A stretch of DNA of 64,000 bases from Arsenicibacter rosenii (GTDB taxonomy: Bacteria; Bacteroidota; Bacteroidia; Cytophagales; Spirosomataceae). The translations under genes and the position numbers were made by a program. The stretch is taken from NCBI RefSeq assembly GCF_001870735.1, contig NZ_MORL01000011.1, forward strand, positions 62,001 through 126,000. The letters run 5' to 3'. The stretch's first letter is position 1. Every line of letters begins with the position of its first letter. Positions 33,850-44,370 of this stretch are shown piece by piece. The notes beneath the pieces were generated by a model. The model searched no databases and was not told the origin of the DNA. It worked only from the letters and a program-made list of their open reading frames with translations.

Positions 33850-34677
33850 ATGCAGCTTTTTACCGTTGAAGAGGAATACAAGCGTATCCAAACCTTTGTA
33901 AACACACTTTACCCCGATCCTGATTCTTTTCAAAAAGTTATTTCGCCGGAACTACAGGCAGACGAACTGAACAAGCTGAAGCAGGGGCTTCGTACCGAAC
34001 AATTCTTTTTCGTCGTCGATTTTGTGACTCTGACCCTATCCCATGCCACAGGACTAGAAGCCCTCGGATACAAGGATGATATCTTTACGTTCCGTAAGTA
34101 CCTCAGCATGATTCCGAATGGCGGTATGCTCCAGTTGATCACATTGCTGGGCAAACAGACCTTTCGCATGGCAGACCATACGTCAACGTCGTTTCTGAGC
34201 CCTAAGCTTGTGTCTAACATCCCTCTGCAACACGCCAATGGCCGGACATTACTGCTCAAACGAACCATTTCGCCCTGGCAGCTCAATCAGGATGGGAAGA
34301 TTACGGCCTATCTTTCTGAATTTGTCATTCTGAAAGAGTACGAAGGAGAACCCCTGAATCCGCGGTTTCTGGATGTTGATCCCGTTAAGGAACAGGCATA
34401 CAATCAGATCATCCGGCAGTTGTTTGCCAACCTGCCAGCCAAACAGAATCTGTTTTCACCCAAGGAAATGGAAATTCTCCGGCTCTATGCCGCTGATCAG
34501 CAGGGTTCGCTTACCGCTAAAGAAATCGCGCAGGCGACGCAGACACAACCCCTGACCATTCAGGGATATCATAAAACGATCCTGACTAAGGCAAAACAAA
34601 TGTTCGGGGACGATCTGCCGGTTAAAACGGCCCGCGATGTCAGTACGTTTCTCCAGAAAAACCGGTTATTGTCCTGA
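33850..34677 (+). CDS. LuxR/GerE-type helix-turn-helix regulator with an unassigned N-terminal domain
   Basis: 275 aa. Residues 205-265 form a LuxR-like HTH: FSPKEMEILRLYAADQQGSL, TAKEIAQATQTQPLTIQGYH and KTILTKAKQMFG, where the recognition helix precedes the usual Y/H-x-x-NI-like segment. The first 200 residues show no recognised sensor; they contain NGGMLQLITLLGKQTFRMAD, perhaps a PAS-like fold. The target is unknown. The last 12 bp overlap the end of the converging gene. Confidence 0.82.
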   Translation: MQLFTVEEEYKRIQTFVNTLYPDPDSFQKVISPELQADELNKLKQGLRTEQFFFVVDFVTLTLSHATGLEALGYKDDIFTFRKYLSMIPNGGMLQLITLLGKQTFRMADHTSTSFLSPKLVSNIPLQHANGRTLLLKRTISPWQLNQDGKITAYLSEFVILKEYEGEPLNPRFLDVDPVKEQAYNQIIRQLFANLPAKQNLFSPKEMEILRLYAADQQGSLTAKEIAQATQTQPLTIQGYHKTILTKAKQMFGDDLPVKTARDVSTFLQKNRLLS

Positions 34678-35349
34678 AAACCGCGTATGGGCCAATGGTT
34701 CAAGGATAAACTTCCGGACCATGGCCCGTACCAGCCGGGTACGCATCCGCCGGATGGGCGTTGTATAGATTTCAAGGAGCTTTGTGTCATCGTTGGTTTC
34801 GCCACCGTCGGTAAACACTTCGCCGTGGTAGAAGGAGTGGGACATGACCATCTTCTGCAGCATTTTGACTTTTTTCTCAATGCTACCGCCCATTAATACG
34901 GTTTTACCGGTTCCAATCGCCAGCCGCCTTGCCTGATTCAGCATAACAAGGTAAAACTGTAGCTTATAACGGAGCGGCAACCCTGGTTTCAGCCAGTTGC
35001 AGCATGATTCGACAATATCGGCAGCATGCAGGTCGCTGGCATCGAGCAGTTTTTCGGCCAGACCCGGTTTCAGGTAAGAAAAGTAACGAAGCGGCTGCCG
35101 TTCGACAGTGTTCAGCACAAACCCGCCGACACACTCCCAGCCCCGGTAAAACTGAATGACAAACGCTGACCGCAGGTAGGGCATGGGTACTTCATTGCCC
35201 GACAAGCGCCGGTAGGCCTCCCGAAAGCGGATCAATTCGGTTTCGGTATCCACCACGGCAAAGTAAAACGGGAGCGTCTGAACCCGTTCAGGCGCATAGG
35301 CATCAACGAAAATGTCAGGAAGAACAGGTAGCGCGTAAGTGTTTTCCAT
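34666..35349 (-). CDS. Hypothetical protein, possible acyltransferase-like fold
   Basis: 227 aa from ATG at 35347-35349 (MENTYALPVLPDIFVDAY); an alternative ATG at 35401-35403 adds 18 residues. I do not recognise a family. The order GWECVGGFVLN, a middle helical block (ADIVESCCNWLKPGLPLRYK) and TGKTVLMGGSIEKKVKMLQ recalls GNAT-type acyltransferases, but the acetyl-CoA signature is not clear. No signal peptide or membrane segment. It ends inside the 3' end of the LuxR-type gene. Confidence 0.6.
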   Translation of the reverse strand: MENTYALPVLPDIFVDAYAPERVQTLPFYFAVVDTETELIRFREAYRRLSGNEVPMPYLRSAFVIQFYRGWECVGGFVLNTVERQPLRYFSYLKPGLAEKLLDASDLHAADIVESCCNWLKPGLPLRYKLQFYLVMLNQARRLAIGTGKTVLMGGSIEKKVKMLQKMVMSHSFYHGEVFTDGGETNDDTKLLEIYTTPIRRMRTRLVRAMVRKFILEPLAHTRFSGQ

Positions 35350-35615
35350 AGGCAAAACGTGCAGGCGTTCAATGTAGATTTGTGTGAGAAGGTGGGGTGA
35401 CATGCACCTCGTTTAGTACACTAAAATACGCTTTTTTTATCGTTAAAACAAGGTTTTTCAGGCTGTTCAGCGCACTTTTCAAGGCGGGGAGGCAGGTTCG
35501 CGTCAGGCAGTTTTCCGGTCTCTATGTCGTTATTTCTACCCCCCTGAGAAGCGGTACGTTTATCGTTACCGGCAAAATTCCGATATTCGCCCATCAAACA
35601 AACCACTGAATTTAG

Positions 35616-37274
<1,659 letters not shown>

Positions 37275-37374
37275 AACATTGCAACTTACTGCTCTGTTAA
37301 TGGGGTGTGATCAGCTGATTGCACCCTTTTTTTGGGCTGGTCCGTCTAGCTTACTTATCAACTCAACAAACGTT

Positions 37375-38217
37375 ATGAACGCTATGAAAAAGTCAGTATT
37401 TGCACTTTGCCTGTTGGGCGCCGGTGCCGTATATGGTCAGACCATGAACTCGTCGACAACCACTACTACAACGACAACCTATGATTCGACCAACCGTGCG
37501 AATAATGGGGCGACAATGAGTACGCCGATGTACAACAACAATACATCGACAACCGGGACGACTACATACGACAACGGCATGAACAATACAGGCTCGTCGG
37601 ACATGAACTCGCGGAACAGCTACAACAGCACCACCACCACGACGACTACGACCGATTACAGCAGTGACTCAAAAGACCGGAACGGCACGCGCGCCGACGG
37701 CAAGCAGGGACGTTTCGGTATCTACGCCGGGGTGAATTTCTCACGCTTCATCAATGAGCCGATTCCAGATAACGCATACCGCGCAGGTTGGCAGGCTGGT
37801 CTTTATGGTCGTTCGGGCGGTACGGTATTCGGGCAAATCGGTCTGGAATACCGCAATTCAACGTCGAACCTGATTCGCTCCGGTTCAGGAACAACGGTAA
37901 GCGAAGTTCGTGGTAAAATCGATCAGCACTTCCTGGCTATTCCTGCTTATGTAGGTTTACGGATCGGTGGTGTGGCAGGGCTGCGGATTCAGGCTGGTGC
38001 CGAGTTAGCTTCGCTGGTAGCGATTGGCAACAACAATTTCCAGCTGGGTAAAGATGACCTGAACCGTACGATCCTGAACGGGTTGGTAGGCGCTGGTATA
38101 AACCTTGGTCCGCTCACATTAGATGCCGTATATAACCACGGTTTTGCTAATGTATTTGACAATGGTGCCGACACCAAACGCCGGATTCTGGCATTTAACT
38201 TAGGCTTCCGCTTCTAA
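37375..38217 (+). CDS. Outer-membrane beta-barrel protein with Thr/Asn-rich head
   Basis: 280 aa. Signal peptide (MKKSVFALCLLGAGAVYGQ), then about 95 residues of low complexity with two runs of eight Thr and many Asn/Ser, then a PorT/OMP_b-brl_2-like barrel starting GRFGIYAGVNFSRFINEP and ending KRRILAFNLGFRF with a terminal Phe. ATG at 37375 is preferred because the preceding ACGTT context matches that of the next gene. It is a paralogue of the protein at 38346-39188: both share QIG-EYR/YLTSSS, IPAYVG, AGAELAS and NHGFA blocks. The head may be exposed or bind wall polymers (inference). Confidence 0.85.
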   Translation: MNAMKKSVFALCLLGAGAVYGQTMNSSTTTTTTTTYDSTNRANNGATMSTPMYNNNTSTTGTTTYDNGMNNTGSSDMNSRNSYNSTTTTTTTTDYSSDSKDRNGTRADGKQGRFGIYAGVNFSRFINEPIPDNAYRAGWQAGLYGRSGGTVFGQIGLEYRNSTSNLIRSGSGTTVSEVRGKIDQHFLAIPAYVGLRIGGVAGLRIQAGAELASLVAIGNNNFQLGKDDLNRTILNGLVGAGINLGPLTLDAVYNHGFANVFDNGADTKRRILAFNLGFRF

Positions 38218-38246
38218 CAAGCGTGCCGGATTATACTTCATCACCT

Positions 38247-38273
38247 GGCTGCCCTCAACGGGCAGCCTTTTTT
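38247..38273 (+). terminator. Intrinsic terminator between the two barrel genes
   Basis: GGCTGCCC, a short loop, GGGCAGCC and a T-run, 30 bp after the first barrel gene. Confidence 0.88.
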
Positions 38274-38345
38274 ATGGCTATTCCCTCAAACTAACAAACA
38301 ATACAGCTACATCCCTGTTAAATTGATAGATTAACTCAATACGTT

Positions 38346-39188
38346 ATGAACAACAAATGGACTCTCTTAATCCTGGCCACGGCTACAATTGGCTTATCAA
38401 CTGCCGCCTTTGGTCAGCGTACTTATGACTCAAACCGCAACGGACGCGGCTATGAAAATGAGTACCCGCGCCGGTACGATGACCGGTACGACCGCCGTAA
38501 CGACAATTACCGCGCTCAGCCGGATAACCGCGAATTGCAGCGGGCTTATGATGAAGGCTATCAGGACGGCAGGCGCGACGCCAAAGAAATGTTGCGGTCA
38601 GAATATAACCGCGATCAGGCCAGGGAAAAAGACAACCGTAAGTCGGATTATAAAAACTTTACATTCGGTGTTTATACCGGTGCCAACTCTACCCGTTTTG
38701 AAGGGGAGGATGTAAACGGCAATGCTTTGCGTGGTCGTCTGGGCTGGCAGTTTGGTGCGTTTGTTCGGGGCGGAGGCCGGTTATACGGTCAGATCGGTGC
38801 GGAGTACCTTACCTCAAGCTCCGATTTTTACCAGGCAGGCGATGGTGCTTCAGTTGACGATATCACCTCACAGATTGACCTGCGCTACGTACACGTTCCG
38901 GCCTACATTGGCTTTAAACTGGCCGAATCAAAGCGGGGAATATCAGCGGTACGCCTGCAGGTTGGTGCCGAATTCGCCACGCCGGTTGGCAACAACAACA
39001 ACAAGGATTTCGGTTTTGAACGCAGCGATTTCCAGAATGCGACTTTAAGCGGTCTGGCCAATCTTGGGTTTGATGCAGGTCCGCTGTTTCTGGATCTGGT
39101 TTATCACCACGGTTTTGCGGATGTTCTGAAAGACCAAAGTAACTCGAAACGCCGGATTCTGGGCGTTAACGTTGGTCTGAAGTTCTAG
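38346..39188 (+). CDS. Outer-membrane beta-barrel protein with Arg/Asp/Tyr-rich head
   Basis: 280 aa. Signal peptide MNNKWTLLILATATIGLSTAAFGQ, then about 80 residues rich in Arg, Asp, Asn and Tyr (YDDRYDRRNDNYR, AYDEGYQDGRRDAKE), then the same barrel type as its neighbour (FTFGVYTGANSTRF to RRILGVNVGLKF). The two proteins have the same length and barrel but different heads, one neutral and one highly charged. They probably arose by duplication. Separate transcripts are likely, given the terminator in between. Confidence 0.85.
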   Translation: MNNKWTLLILATATIGLSTAAFGQRTYDSNRNGRGYENEYPRRYDDRYDRRNDNYRAQPDNRELQRAYDEGYQDGRRDAKEMLRSEYNRDQAREKDNRKSDYKNFTFGVYTGANSTRFEGEDVNGNALRGRLGWQFGAFVRGGGRLYGQIGAEYLTSSSDFYQAGDGASVDDITSQIDLRYVHVPAYIGFKLAESKRGISAVRLQVGAEFATPVGNNNNKDFGFERSDFQNATLSGLANLGFDAGPLFLDLVYHHGFADVLKDQSNSKRRILGVNVGLKF

Positions 39189-39214
39189 AGCTATTTCCCG
39201 AAAACACCCGGCTG

Positions 39215-39260
39215 GTCGGTTTATGGATAAGGTAGTTTATCTTCCTTGCCATAAACCGAC
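39215..39260. repeat. 12-bp-arm inverted repeat upstream of the siroheme gene
   Basis: GTCGGTTTATGG (39215-39226) and CCATAAACCGAC (39249-39260) with a further partial match inside. It is either the terminator of the barrel gene or an operator, because a TATCTTTG -7 box for the next gene follows directly at 39261-39268. Confidence 0.7.
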
Positions 39261-39272
39261 TATCTTTGTTTT

Positions 39273-39839
39273 ATGAACACCCTATTTCCCATTTTTGTCA
39301 AGGTCGAACAGCTTCAGCTGCTTATTGTCGGGGGCGGTTACGTCGGTCTGGAAAAAGTAACGGCTGTGTTATCCAATGCGCCGGCAGCACCCGTTACGCT
39401 GGTGGCCCCCGAAATCCGTGATGAGATCCGTGAACTCGCCGGCCAGTACCCGAACCTGACATTGGTGACAGACCTGTACCACAAAAACTATCTTACGGGA
39501 AAGGACCTGGTGATTGTGGGAACCAACGACAAGGCGGTCAACCAGCAGATACAGCAGGATTGTAAGGCGCAGAAGATTCTGGTGAATGTGGCTGACACGC
39601 CTGCCCTGTGCGACTTTTACCTTAGCTCGGTAGTCAAAAAGGGAGATCTGAAAATAGCAGTGTCAACCAACGGAAAGTCGCCCACGTTTGCCAAGCGCTT
39701 CCGCGAAGTACTGGAAGAGATTTTACCCGACAGTTTACAGGAAACCCTTGATAACCTGACCCAGATACGGAACAAACTCAAAGGCGATTTTCAGGAAAAG
39801 CTGGAGCGGCTGAACGAAATCACCCGCGTTATGAAGTAA
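39273..39839 (+). CDS. Met8-like precorrin-2 dehydrogenase/sirohydrochlorin ferrochelatase
   Basis: 188 aa, the N-terminal (CysG-B/Met8) part of siroheme synthase. The NAD site is LLIVGGGYVGLEKVTAVL; VGTNDKAVNQQIQQDC, NVADTPALCDFYLSSVV and VSTNGKSPTFAKRFRE follow, with the catalytic Asp in the NVADTP block. It makes siroheme from precorrin-2 for sulfite or nitrite reductase. The methyltransferase part is absent and must be a separate gene elsewhere. Transcription may start at the -7 box TATCTTTG at 39261-39268, leaving a very short leader. Confidence 0.92.
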   Translation: MNTLFPIFVKVEQLQLLIVGGGYVGLEKVTAVLSNAPAAPVTLVAPEIRDEIRELAGQYPNLTLVTDLYHKNYLTGKDLVIVGTNDKAVNQQIQQDCKAQKILVNVADTPALCDFYLSSVVKKGDLKIAVSTNGKSPTFAKRFREVLEEILPDSLQETLDNLTQIRNKLKGDFQEKLERLNEITRVMK

Positions 39840-39840
39840 C

Positions 39841-40155
39841 CTAACGATTACGCAGGATAAAGAAGTAAATTACGCCGGCAAGGGCCACATAACTGATTAT
39901 GAGCCACTTTTTTTTCTGGTCAAACTCAAGAGGCTGGTGGTAATAATCATACACCATCGAGGTTGACAAACCCAATACCATCAGAAAGAACGAGAACACC
40001 CCGAAATCTGTTCGGTAAACACTGAAAGCATGCATGAACCGTGCGCCTGAGACAATGTAGAGAAGCCAGAAACCAAAACCAAGCCGGTATAGGTAAACGC
40101 TCAGACGGCGGTCGTTCTTTATATCGAAAAGGTCACTTGAAAATCGTTCTGACAT
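39841..40155 (-). CDS. Small three-TM membrane protein, hypothetical
   Basis: 104 aa with three membrane helices (FGFWLLYIVSGARFMHAF, FGVFSFFLMVLGLSTSMVY, WLIISYVALAGVIYFFIL) and a basic end. No domain is recognised. It ends two bases from the siroheme gene stop and converges on it. Conserved small membrane proteins of this kind are common in the phylum; no function can be given. Confidence 0.7.
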   Translation of the reverse strand: MSERFSSDLFDIKNDRRLSVYLYRLGFGFWLLYIVSGARFMHAFSVYRTDFGVFSFFLMVLGLSTSMVYDYYHQPLEFDQKKKWLIISYVALAGVIYFFILRNR

Positions 40156-40215
40156 GGCTTTCGGTTATTCTTTTTGGTGAAGTTACTAATTTTACAACGT
40201 AAAAACAACCATTTT

Positions 40216-40677
40216 ATGCTTGATTCCCAAACTGTTGATACAACAACCGAATATAATACGATGACGGTTGAACTGGCCCGCGTGGACGATGCCTTTCATT
40301 TTGCTGCCACCGGTGTGTCAGGGGTTAAGTTAGATATTGATGCGGCTACCGACATCGGCGGCCACAATGCCGGTGCCCGTCCGATGGAGATGCTGCTGAT
40401 GGGACTGGCCGGCTGTTCGGCCATTGACGTGATTCTGATTCTGCAAAAACAGAAGCAGGTTATCGAAGACTTCAAACTGTCGGTATCAGGCAAACGCGAG
40501 AAAGGCGCTACGCCTGCTCCCTTCAAGGCGATTCACATTACCTACCGGCTGAAAGGCCAGCTCGACGAAGCCAAAGTAAAACGGGCGATTGACCTGTCGA
40601 TGGATAAATACTGTTCAGCCACAGCCCAGCTCCGGCCCACGGCTGATATTACCTACTCATTCGAGATTACCGCTTAA
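40216..40677 (+). CDS. OsmC/Ohr-family protein
   Basis: 153 aa. [23 protein letters not shown] holds the first reactive Cys and the [14 protein letters not shown] segment the second; both are typical of OsmC-like hydroperoxide reductases. ATG at 40216 starts [13 protein letters not shown]; the TTG frame from 40174 is not needed. Ends 5 bp before thyA, so the two are likely co-transcribed. Confidence 0.92.
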   Translation: MLDSQTVDTTTEYNTMTVELARVDDAFHFAATGVSGVKLDIDAATDIGGHNAGARPMEMLLMGLAGCSAIDVILILQKQKQVIEDFKLSVSGKREKGATPAPFKAIHITYRLKGQLDEAKVKRAIDLSMDKYCSATAQLRPTADITYSFEITA

Positions 40678-40682
40678 GTTTC

Positions 40683-41504
40683 ATGCAACAATACCACGAC
40701 CTGCTACGCTTTATCCTGAAAGAAGGCGCCCGCAAAACCGACCGTACCGGCACCGGTACGATCAGCGTGTTCGGGTACCAGATGCGTTTTAACCTTCGGG
40801 AGGGCTTTCCGCTGGTAACGACCAAAAAAGTACACCTGAAATCGGTCATTCACGAGCTGCTCTGGTTTATCAAGGGCGATACGAATATCAAGTATCTCAA
40901 AGACAACGGCGTGTCGATCTGGGACGAGTGGGCCGACGAAAACGGCGAACTGGGTCCGGTATACGGCAAACAGTGGCGGCGCTGGGAATCTCCCACGGGC
41001 GAGACCATCGACCAGTTGCAGGATGTGCTGAACCAGCTGAAGACTAAACCGGATTCGCGCCGGATCATTATTTCGGCCTGGAACCCGGCCGAGGTGCCGA
41101 ATATGGCCCTTCCCCCCTGCCATGCGTTTATTCAGTTCTACGTTGCCCCGGCCGATCCCGAAAAAGGCGAAACCAAAGCCAAACTGTCGTGCCAGCTCTA
41201 CCAGCGCAGCGCCGACGTGTTTCTGGGTGTGCCGTTCAACATCGCGTCGTATGCCCTGATGACTATGATGATTGCGCAGGAATGCGGTCTGGAAGCGTAC
41301 GAGTTTATCTGGACCGGCGGCGATACGCACATCTACCTCAACCACCTCGACCAGGTAGAAACGCAGCTGTCGCGCGAACCACGGCCGTTGCCAACCATGC
41401 GGTTAAATCCGGATGTATCCTCGGTTTTTGATTTTACGTACGCCGATTTTACCCTCGAAAATTACGATCCGTATCCGGCGATCAAAGCCCCTGTCGCCGT
41501 TTAA
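40683..41504 (+). CDS. thyA: Thymidylate synthase
   Basis: Makes dTMP from dUMP with methylenetetrahydrofolate. 273 aa with [30 protein letters not shown], catalytic Cys in [29 protein letters not shown] and [12 protein letters not shown]. Slightly longer than the E. coli enzyme because of a short insert near [12 protein letters not shown]. folA, a frequent partner, is not next to it. A perfect terminator follows. Confidence 0.97.
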   Translation: MQQYHDLLRFILKEGARKTDRTGTGTISVFGYQMRFNLREGFPLVTTKKVHLKSVIHELLWFIKGDTNIKYLKDNGVSIWDEWADENGELGPVYGKQWRRWESPTGETIDQLQDVLNQLKTKPDSRRIIISAWNPAEVPNMALPPCHAFIQFYVAPADPEKGETKAKLSCQLYQRSADVFLGVPFNIASYALMTMMIAQECGLEAYEFIWTGGDTHIYLNHLDQVETQLSREPRPLPTMRLNPDVSSVFDFTYADFTLENYDPYPAIKAPVAV

Positions 41505-41510
41505 TATAAT

Positions 41511-41543
41511 GAAAGCGGATACCATAAACCGGTGTCCGCTTTC
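41511..41543 (+). terminator. Hairpin after thyA
   Basis: GAAAGCGGATACC and GGTGTCCGCTTTC form a 13-bp stem with one mismatch, directly after the thyA stop. Confidence 0.8.
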
Positions 41544-41554
41544 CGCTTAACCTT

Positions 41555-42340
41555 ATGTTCGAATTTCATAAAGACCGTATTGCGTATTTTCACCAGCAAA
41601 CGATCAACGCCGAGAAATACGTCATTCCGTTTATCGAAGAGACCTTCGCGCTCCGGCCGGGTATGCGCGTACTGGAAGTCGGTTCGGGTGAGGGAGGCGT
41701 ACTGAAAGCGTTTACCAACCGTGGCTGCATCGGCGTCGGCGTTGAGCTTGTGGCCGGTAAAGTCGACATTGCCAGGCAGATGATGGCTGATGAGATTGCC
41801 GCCGGCAAGGCTACGTTCTCGCAGAAAGACATTTACCTGGTCGACATCAGACAGGAATTCGGCGACCTCTTCGACCTGATTGTGCTGAAAGATGTGATTG
41901 AGCACATTCACGATCAGGAGCGGTGTCTGCAGTTGCTGAAGACGTTTCTGAAGCCGGGCGGGGCCATTTACTTTGGGTTTCCGCCCTGGCAGATGCCGTT
42001 TGGCGGTCACCAGCAGGTTTGCCGCAATAAGCTGCTGTCTACGCTGCCCTATTATCACCTGCTGCCACGACCGTTGTACGCTGCCTTTTTGCGGGCCTTC
42101 GGTCAGGAGCCGCGGGATCTGCTCGAAATTAAGGATACCGGCATCTCAATCGAGCGTTTCGAACGGATTGTGAAGCAAACCGGCTACCGGACCGCTAACC
42201 GCCGTCATTATCTGATTAATCCGATTTACGAGTTTAAGTTTAAGCTGAAACCCCGTGAACAGTTTGGCCTGATTACCCATATTCCGTACCTGCGTAATTT
42301 TGTAACAACGTGTGTGTATTACCTGATACAACCGGTGTAA
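41555..42340 (+). CDS. Class I SAM-dependent methyltransferase
   Basis: 261 aa. Motif I is VLEVGSGEGGVLKAFTNRG, the motif II acid is in GVGVELVAGK, and VLKDVIEHIHDQERCLQLL plus LKPGGAIYFGFPPW match the methyltransferase-11/23 pattern. The C-terminal 90 residues (LLPRPLYAAFLRAFGQ, ISIERFERIVKQTGYR) form an extra domain. Substrate unknown. Separate from thyA by a hairpin. Confidence 0.88.
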   Translation: MFEFHKDRIAYFHQQTINAEKYVIPFIEETFALRPGMRVLEVGSGEGGVLKAFTNRGCIGVGVELVAGKVDIARQMMADEIAAGKATFSQKDIYLVDIRQEFGDLFDLIVLKDVIEHIHDQERCLQLLKTFLKPGGAIYFGFPPWQMPFGGHQQVCRNKLLSTLPYYHLLPRPLYAAFLRAFGQEPRDLLEIKDTGISIERFERIVKQTGYRTANRRHYLINPIYEFKFKLKPREQFGLITHIPYLRNFVTTCVYYLIQPV

Positions 42341-42393
42341 ATCCGGCTGTATCACCTCTATAAGCCTTTTACCCTTAATTCCTTTAAACCTTT

Positions 42394-42846
42394 ATGCACA
42401 TCCGGTACATGGTAATAGCTGCCTTGCTGGCAGTTAGTTTTGCGTCCTGTCAGCAAGCCCCAACTGACCATTCGCTGCCACTGAAAGGCACCTGGGAGCT
42501 GGTAGATGCCACAACAATTGAACAGGATTCTTCCTATTCGACGTTTGATGCCTCACACAAGATGATTAAAATCATCAACGACACCCATTTTGCCTTTCTG
42601 AACCACAGCGCACAACCCGCCGATTCAGCAAAGCATTTCTTTTCGGCCGGTGGCGGAACGTATACACTGACAGACAGCACGTATACCGAACACCTGGATT
42701 ACTTCAGCGATCCGGCCTGGGAACACCATACCTTTGCCTTTACCGTAACCCTCCGGAACGATACACTGATCCAGAAAGGTGTCGAGAAGGTTGAGAAACT
42801 GGGCATCGACCGGGTGATTATTGAAAAGTACGTGCGGAGTAAGTAG
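42394..42846 (+). CDS. Lipocalin-like lipoprotein
   Basis: 150 aa. Lipobox VSFASCQQAP gives a lipoprotein of about 130 mature residues. KGTWELVDATTIEQ, a strand-turn-strand run and AGGGTYTLTDSTYTEHLDYF are typical for DUF4488/lipocalin-like domains of Bacteroidota. It ends before a nested hairpin element. Role unknown; ligand binding is possible. Confidence 0.78.
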   Translation: MHIRYMVIAALLAVSFASCQQAPTDHSLPLKGTWELVDATTIEQDSSYSTFDASHKMIKIINDTHFAFLNHSAQPADSAKHFFSAGGGTYTLTDSTYTEHLDYFSDPAWEHHTFAFTVTLRNDTLIQKGVEKVEKLGIDRVIIEKYVRSK

Positions 42847-42852
42847 TTTTGA

Positions 42853-42928
42853 ACCACAAAGGCAATAAGAAATGAAGCAGCACGAAGTTTTTCTTCGTGT
42901 ATCTTTCCGGCCTTGGTGCCTTTGTGGC
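42853..42928. repeat. Nested ACCACAAAGG-type inverted repeat
   Basis: The outer arms CCACAAAGGCA (42854-42864) and TGCCTTTGTGG (42917-42927) are perfect, and an inner hairpin CACGAAG-TTTTT-CTTCGTG (42881-42899) is also perfect. Similar words occur at 7205 and 33440. It looks like a small palindromic repeat of the chromosome. Confidence 0.7.
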
Positions 42929-42942
42929 TAATTTCACCGGAT

Positions 42943-43565
42943 ATGAACACACCACTCAACAAATTTGACCACGAAGAGCTTAACGACTGGATACTAGCTA
43001 TCGAAAAATCATTCGGTATTCACTTTGCCGAAGGCGAAATCATCGCAACAACCGCTGATGAGCTGCATGCCGCTATTATGGCAAAGCTTCCTGAGCACCC
43101 AGACAACAGTTGCACCTCACAGCAAGCTTTTTATAAACTCCGGCAAGCCCTCCGAACGGTTTCGCCTGTACAGGACATACGACCTTCGACAGCACTCAGC
43201 ATGATTTTTCCAAAACAGGAAAGGCGTGCTGCCGTCCGGCAACTTGAGCATGAACTTGGCGTTTCAGTACACCTGCTGAAACCACCGGACTGGCTGGTAA
43301 CCTGCCTTTTTTTTGCCTGCTGACATCACCTTTACTGCTGTTTTTCAGTGGTTTTCTGTTTACTACGGTACTGTTTTCGGCAATAGGAGGCTTATGCCTC
43401 TCTACTGTGTACGGGCGACATATGACTATCAAAACAGTTGGTGAACTGACCTATAAGGTCAGTATGGAGCACTATCAGGCCTGCCGCCGTCAACCCGGTA
43501 CAATCAACCGACAGGAGGTTGACAGATTATGTCGGCAGTGGTTCACGAAAGAATTCGCAGTTTAA
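42943..43565 (+). pseudogene. ACP-like membrane protein gene with a -1 shift at a T8 run
   Basis: Two frames make one protein of about 207 residues. Frame 1 (ATG 42943, stop 43321-43323) encodes an acyl-carrier-like start (NKFDHEELNDWILAIEKSFG, CTSQQAFYKLRQALRT) and reaches WLVTCLFF at the T8 run 43307-43314. A -1 shift there continues as CLLTSPLLLFFSGFLFTTV..., a hydrophobic hairpin, and then TIKTVGELTYKVSMEHYQAC to the stop at 43563-43565. Downstream coding quality is good, so it is not random. It may be a recent pseudogene, a sequencing error, or a gene expressed by slippage at the homopolymer. Without the shift, the product ends at FFAC. No family name is certain. Confidence 0.7.
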
Positions 43566-43594
43566 CCGCCGGCAGTTTTCAGGTAATCAGGCGA

Positions 43595-43934
43595 TCAATC
43601 CGCTCCGTAGGAGCGCAACAGCGCAGCGTCGGTAGCAACAACATCCCGCATCAATCCGCCCTGTAGGGGCGGTACAAACGCTGGTTTCGTACCTATGGCA
43701 CGAGACGGTGGCTGGGAACCTCACGGGCGGGCTACCGACGCTCCGCTGTATTGTCCCTGACGGGACAATTATCCGACAATCCGCTCCGTAGGAGCACAAC
43801 AGCGCAGCGTCGGTAGCCCCCCAAACGCCATATATCAATCCGCTCCGTAGGAGCGCAACAGCGCAGCGTCGGTAGCCCCCCCAAACGCCATGTATCAATT
43901 GCTCCGTAGGAGCATAACAGCTCAGCGTCGATAG
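43595..43934. repeat. Tandem hairpin repeat array, 58-60 bp period
   Basis: Five related units start TCAATCCG/CTCCGTAGGAGC and end GCGCAGCGTCGGTAGC: copies near 43595-43636, 43651-43750 (longer, partly inverted, with GCTACCGACGCTCCGC), 43777-43817, 43835-43876 and 43895-43934. Units contain the palindrome GCTCCGTAGGAGC and are joined by near-identical CCCCCCAAACGCCAT linkers. Linkers are repeated, not unique, so this is not CRISPR. The last unit is degenerate and abuts the 2TM gene. Confidence 0.9.
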
Positions 43935-43937
43935 AAA

Positions 43938-44234
43938 CTACTGCCGTTGCGACAGCCGGTCGTATTCCCGTTCAATCATACTTTTTTCATCGCCACCGTG
44001 GTATACGCTGAAATAGTGGGAAGCCAGCCCGATGCCCCAACCCAGCGTTGCCCAGATTGGCCACGGATAGATAAAGCCGCTCTTGTTAAAAAACAAGCTT
44101 GTTACTAACCAGATCGCCCACAAACCGGCTAACACGATGACGTAGGTGCGTAAGTGCATTTTAAAACCGACCCGTGCCTTGGCCTGACGCCAGATATATG
44201 GATCGTGTGACAGATTGGTTGACTGAGTTTCCAT
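43938..44234 (-). CDS. 2TM-domain protein
   Basis: 98 aa. Two membrane helices (HLRTYVIVLAGLWAIWLV and WPIWATLGWGIGLASHYFSV) and the conserved start HDPYIWRQAKARVGFKMH, matching the 2TM family (PF13239) found in Bacteroidota. The C-terminus is charged (MIEREYDRLSQ). Often linked to LytTR-type regulators, none of which is seen here. Its stop lies 4 bp from the repeat array. Confidence 0.85.
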   Translation of the reverse strand: METQSTNLSHDPYIWRQAKARVGFKMHLRTYVIVLAGLWAIWLVTSLFFNKSGFIYPWPIWATLGWGIGLASHYFSVYHGGDEKSMIEREYDRLSQRQ

Positions 44235-44370
44235 GACTTCGGTTCGTTTAGTAGTTTGGCTGACAGCCTATTGGCCTGTCATTGATGAATCAAAGGTAGC
44301 GTACGGTCCCCCGCTTCGCTATCAGATTCTGACCAATTGCCTAACTTGCGGAGTAAACAGGCTTTTTACC

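Noticed and set aside
43595-43934. CRISPR array
   Set aside because: The repeats have regular spacing, but the linkers are nearly identical to each other, one unit is inverted and enlarged, and no cas gene is near. It is a tandem hairpin repeat.
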